This document shows, piece by piece, positions 6,801-8,115 of a stretch of 8,115 nucleotides of DNA. The stretch is from RGIG5579 sp045543495 (GTDB lineage: Bacteria; Bacillota; Clostridia; Oscillospirales; SIG627). The stretch lies in the NCBI GenBank assembly GCA_045543495.1, contig JAZQMO010000020.1, positions 1-8,115 on the forward strand, written 5' to 3'. The notes beneath the pieces are model-generated. The model was not told the origin of the DNA, did no database searches, and saw only the letters and a program-made list of their open reading frames with translations. The translations under genes were made by a program, and so were the position numbers. Positions within the stretch are counted from its first letter, which is position 1, and each line of letters begins with the position of its first letter.

Positions 6801-8115
6801 TCCATAAGGTGATTGCAGGCCTTGCTTTCAAGATCTGCGAGGGCATGACCATTGGAACGGTCGACCTTCCCGGCTATGAGGCTTACAGCGTTGTAAACTT
6901 TGTCAGCGGCGGTACCTTCAGCGAGACCTTCAATGCCAGCCTTTGCGGTAATGCCGGCACCTTGGCCGGCGGTGTCTGCAATGTGATCTCAGGCGGCATC
7001 TTTACGGATCTTTATAACGGCGGCGCCCGTTCTCCTGCCTTGGGAGAGAATAACCCCGTGAAGAACGAGATCTCGGGCGGTACCTTTAAAGGGAATGCTT
7101 ATCTTGCCTCCTGCGTACTCAATAACTCTCAAACTCAGAAGCTCATAGATACCTGTCACTCCGTGATCACGGGCGGCACCTTTGAGCAGGAGCTCTATGC
7201 AGCATGCCGTAACGCCGGCGATGTGACCAATTGTACGCTGACCATCAACGGCGGTGTGTTCAATCAGGTTTATGCCGGATCCGGTGCATTGAATGATGAT
7301 CCGACCAAGGGCTACAACACCTCCACCACTACCCTCACCATTGCTCCTACGGCGGCAGACATCGTGCTCAACAAGCTCGTTTCCTCCCGTGGAGAAAATG
7401 AGATCATCAAGCTTTCCGGCGGAGACAAGAAGATCATTCTTTCCGCAGAGGGCGGTGTGATCGCAACGCAATATGATAAGGTTCCCCTGACCGTTCAGCA
7501 GAACAACGCGTGGACACAGGATCGTGTCTACATTCAGGTTCCCGGTGTGGATTCCAATACGATTTCCTTCGTAAAGAGCGAGGGCGTACAGGGCAATGTG
7601 AAGCTTACCGTTGGGGAGAGCGCAACGCAGTGGATCGGTACTGCCGATGAGCACGCTTACAGCGGCATCTGCGATGCAAGCTGTAATACCTGCGGAACCC
7701 TTCGTGTTGCCGAGGATCACGCTTACGAAAACGCTTGCGACACCGAATGCAACGGTTGCGGCGAGATCCGTGAGGTGGAGCCTCATACGTACGATAACGC
7801 TTGCGATACCACCTGTAACGAGTGCGGTGCCATTCGTGAGGTAGAGCCTCACAAATACGATCACGATTGCGACACCGATTGCAACGAATGCGGTGCCATT
7901 CGTGAGGTTGAGGGTCACGCTTACGAAAACGCTTGCGACACCACCTGTAATAAGTGCGGCGAGATCCGTCAGGCAGAGGATCATCAGTATGACAACGGAT
8001 GTGATAAGGACTGCAATGTTTGTGGCGAGATCCGCGAGGTAAATGACCACAAGTACGATCACGGCTGCGATAAGGACTGCAATGTATGCGGCGAGATCCG
8101 TGAGGTAAACGATCA
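3884..8115 (+). CDS. Very large secreted repeat protein, 3' end outside window
   Basis: The frame stays open from the start to the right edge, giving 1410 codons with no stop, so the gene is partial. AGGAGG at 3874-3879 lies 4 nt before ATG 3884 and 7 nt before the adjacent ATG 3887. Either could be the true start, and 3887 has the more usual spacing. Residues 1-31 form a Sec signal peptide: MMKRK, a hydrophobic core, and likely cleavage after VQA. Residues about 35-165 look beta-helix-like (KLPITLRG near 104). About 175-300 resembles the C-terminal half of DUF4886/SGNH-like proteins (VEIVPAGDAW 206-215, GQYLNGCVYFEVLTGKS 249-265). About 315-410 resembles the N-terminal half (ILGSSNN 320-326, WDAIVTYQ 396-403). 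About 510-1165 is Gly/Thr/Val/Asn-rich and beta-helix-like with GG-x-F motifs. From 1257 on there are 22-residue Cys/His repeats. It is probably surface-exposed or adhesin-like. Enzymatic activity is doubtful, and no cell-wall anchor is visible. Confidence 0.93.
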   Translation, partial: MMKRKGIFSAVISLVLFCAIVAGVLVTGVQAQEATVIYTVGDMGVDGAVVVSEFSEALARISEKNNQWENGDSVEIRFSGTILGGAQDGLLFGQTTVFRKDKTKLPITLRGVDTTASRDANIFLDPIGGYYACANDYKFVNLTLPMGDQATRFYAGSGEISFENVSFTADNEESYTREDQLEFHAITNRMAHAIADDVENAILPQVEIVPAGDAWELARQNDEYIGQGLNGTVSNYYGDYKHDGDVGGGQYLNGCVYFEVLTGKSCIGNTWEPDYDLPLATREFLQVQAHNAVLAIYGEEHFQNPRTDILGDDGVINLLILGSSNNAYLHQEVYGIARAAGVDIRLCHAYSSGILLSEQWSWIQNGNGSYKLYTMYDGVRADKSGQKITDVLPLYTWDAIVTYQSSNGLNKDSWDKTWAKAEKADDLYNWIWNWNDGALQSAEYYWYEVCAHPLTFPGPSKGNLGRLSGDNCTQAAFAGWTEEHIAKAKELGGGKIVSSVTLGEGCIMTNGLYAKAYLDESPVGKRHMTEEEAREVRFLSADGMEGLADVRPVDTHAKLIIDGGSAGRQFAIGGCSPAEATLHLKSGGAVNLGVFNNLAVDKGNEPYVYGNVNVIMTGGGVGKEIIGIADCYIKGDVKFDFSSDDEKATLLDYFLIGSSSHGVEGNVTVSVRDVDIPGDFLSGCATSGSITTTVKNCNITGKFLAARNGKCNGIKNVLENVTIGEDYHGGHFFNYSIGPIENHMKNVTVQGSWYGAHYNHYANLENGLISGTVKVNGKDMTLAVYNKIEGLTVGATFCGGSKHGAVHGSIYTDAKNLTAVDYVGATTWGTVTGDVTNIVENGNIETFCGVTKAPSKNTTLEGSVFNTLTHGTYTNVAGGFVGNSKTCTVTGDVTNIIEGDISVTSGISGLASATSSSYVNLICKGTVTNRIRKVGDKEPSLGTPDGKNFALIGAGHHGVAEKGVINYIEAGVFHKVIAGLAFKICEGMTIGTVDLPGYEAYSVVNFVSGGTFSETFNASLCGNAGTLAGGVCNVISGGIFTDLYNGGARSPALGENNPVKNEISGGTFKGNAYLASCVLNNSQTQKLIDTCHSVITGGTFEQELYAACRNAGDVTNCTLTINGGVFNQVYAGSGALNDDPTKGYNTSTTTLTIAPTAADIVLNKLVSSRGENEIIKLSGGDKKIILSAEGGVIATQYDKVPLTVQQNNAWTQDRVYIQVPGVDSNTISFVKSEGVQGNVKLTVGESATQWIGTADEHAYSGICDASCNTCGTLRVAEDHAYENACDTECNGCGEIREVEPHTYDNACDTTCNECGAIREVEPHKYDHDCDTDCNECGAIREVEGHAYENACDTTCNKCGEIRQAEDHQYDNGCDKDCNVCGEIREVNDHKYDHGCDKDCNVCGEIREVND
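6908..7261 (+). repeat. Periodic GG-x-F beta-helix-like repeats in the secreted protein
   Basis: Five Gly-Gly-[Thr/Ile/Val]-Phe motifs begin at residues 1009, 1037, 1065, 1097 and 1123 of the large secreted protein, so their spacing is 28, 28, 32 and 26 residues. Each follows a short strand-like segment such as NEIS, SVIT or LTIN. This pattern is typical of parallel beta-helix surface proteins, where each turn stacks equivalent side chains. The fold is inferred from periodicity and composition only. Confidence 0.6.
7652..8115 (+). repeat. Tandem 66-nt repeats encoding 22-residue Cys/His units
   Basis: Seven complete in-frame units start at 7652, 7718, 7784, 7850, 7916, 7982 and 8048. The first two bases of an eighth occupy 8114-8115, so the array continues beyond the window. 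The period is exactly 66 nt with no indels. The protein consensus is H-x-Y-x3-C-x3-C-x2-C-G-x-[IL]-R, with acidic residues in between. Invariant H1, Y3, C7, C11 and C14 could form one metal site or a disulfide framework per unit. Units 2-4 and 5-7 match each other in order, indicating a 198-nt higher-order repeat. I recall similar Cys-rich units in large secreted clostridial proteins but know no assigned function. Confidence 0.93.

Noticed and set aside
6989..8062. A 357-residue minus-strand open frame with hydrophobic repeated stretches that resemble membrane segments.
   Set aside because: Its apparent repeats coincide exactly with the 66-nt units of the plus-strand Cys/His array, so it is an antisense shadow of that repeat.

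Overview
The window reads as chromosomal DNA of an uncultured gut- or rumen-type member of the Clostridia (Bacillota), most likely near Oscillospiraceae/Ruminococcaceae. This is an inference. It rests on near-consensus vegetative promoters with 17-bp spacers, strong AGGAGG ribosome binding sites, a T-box leader controlling isoleucyl-tRNA synthetase, a eukaryotic-like (type 2) IleRS, a very large secreted repeat protein, and moderately GC-rich genes set in AT-rich intergenic DNA.

Layout. Positions 10-102 hold four back-to-back hairpins. Their stems all differ, but they are joined by a nearly invariant 8-nt linker, and no gene explains them. A bidirectional-looking terminator (105-138) separates them from a minus-strand tRNA-Cys (139-213), which has a perfect consensus promoter at 234-262. 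Divergent from it, a plus-strand promoter (292-320) drives a T-box leader (about 327-556) with an ATC specifier. The mutually exclusive antiterminator (506-539) and terminator (526-556) can both be drawn to the base pair. The leader controls ileS (576-3728), which ends at its own terminator (3750-3781).

From 3884 to the right edge, one uninterrupted plus-strand frame encodes at least 1410 residues of an exported protein whose 3' end lies outside the window. In order it shows a signal peptide, a short beta-helix-like stretch, segments resembling the C-terminal and then the N-terminal half of a DUF4886/SGNH-hydrolase-like domain (apparently in swapped order), a long beta-helix-like region with periodic GG-x-[TIV]-F motifs, and a Cys/His-rich array of exact 66-nt repeats that continues past the window.

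Functionally, ileS is a self-contained housekeeping unit that responds to uncharged tRNA-Ile. The tRNA-Cys is a separate monocistronic unit. The giant secreted protein has its own extended -10 promoter and is probably a surface or adhesin-like product unrelated to translation. The most novel material is the hairpin array, the apparent domain shuffle in the secreted protein, and the nested Cys/His repeat array.
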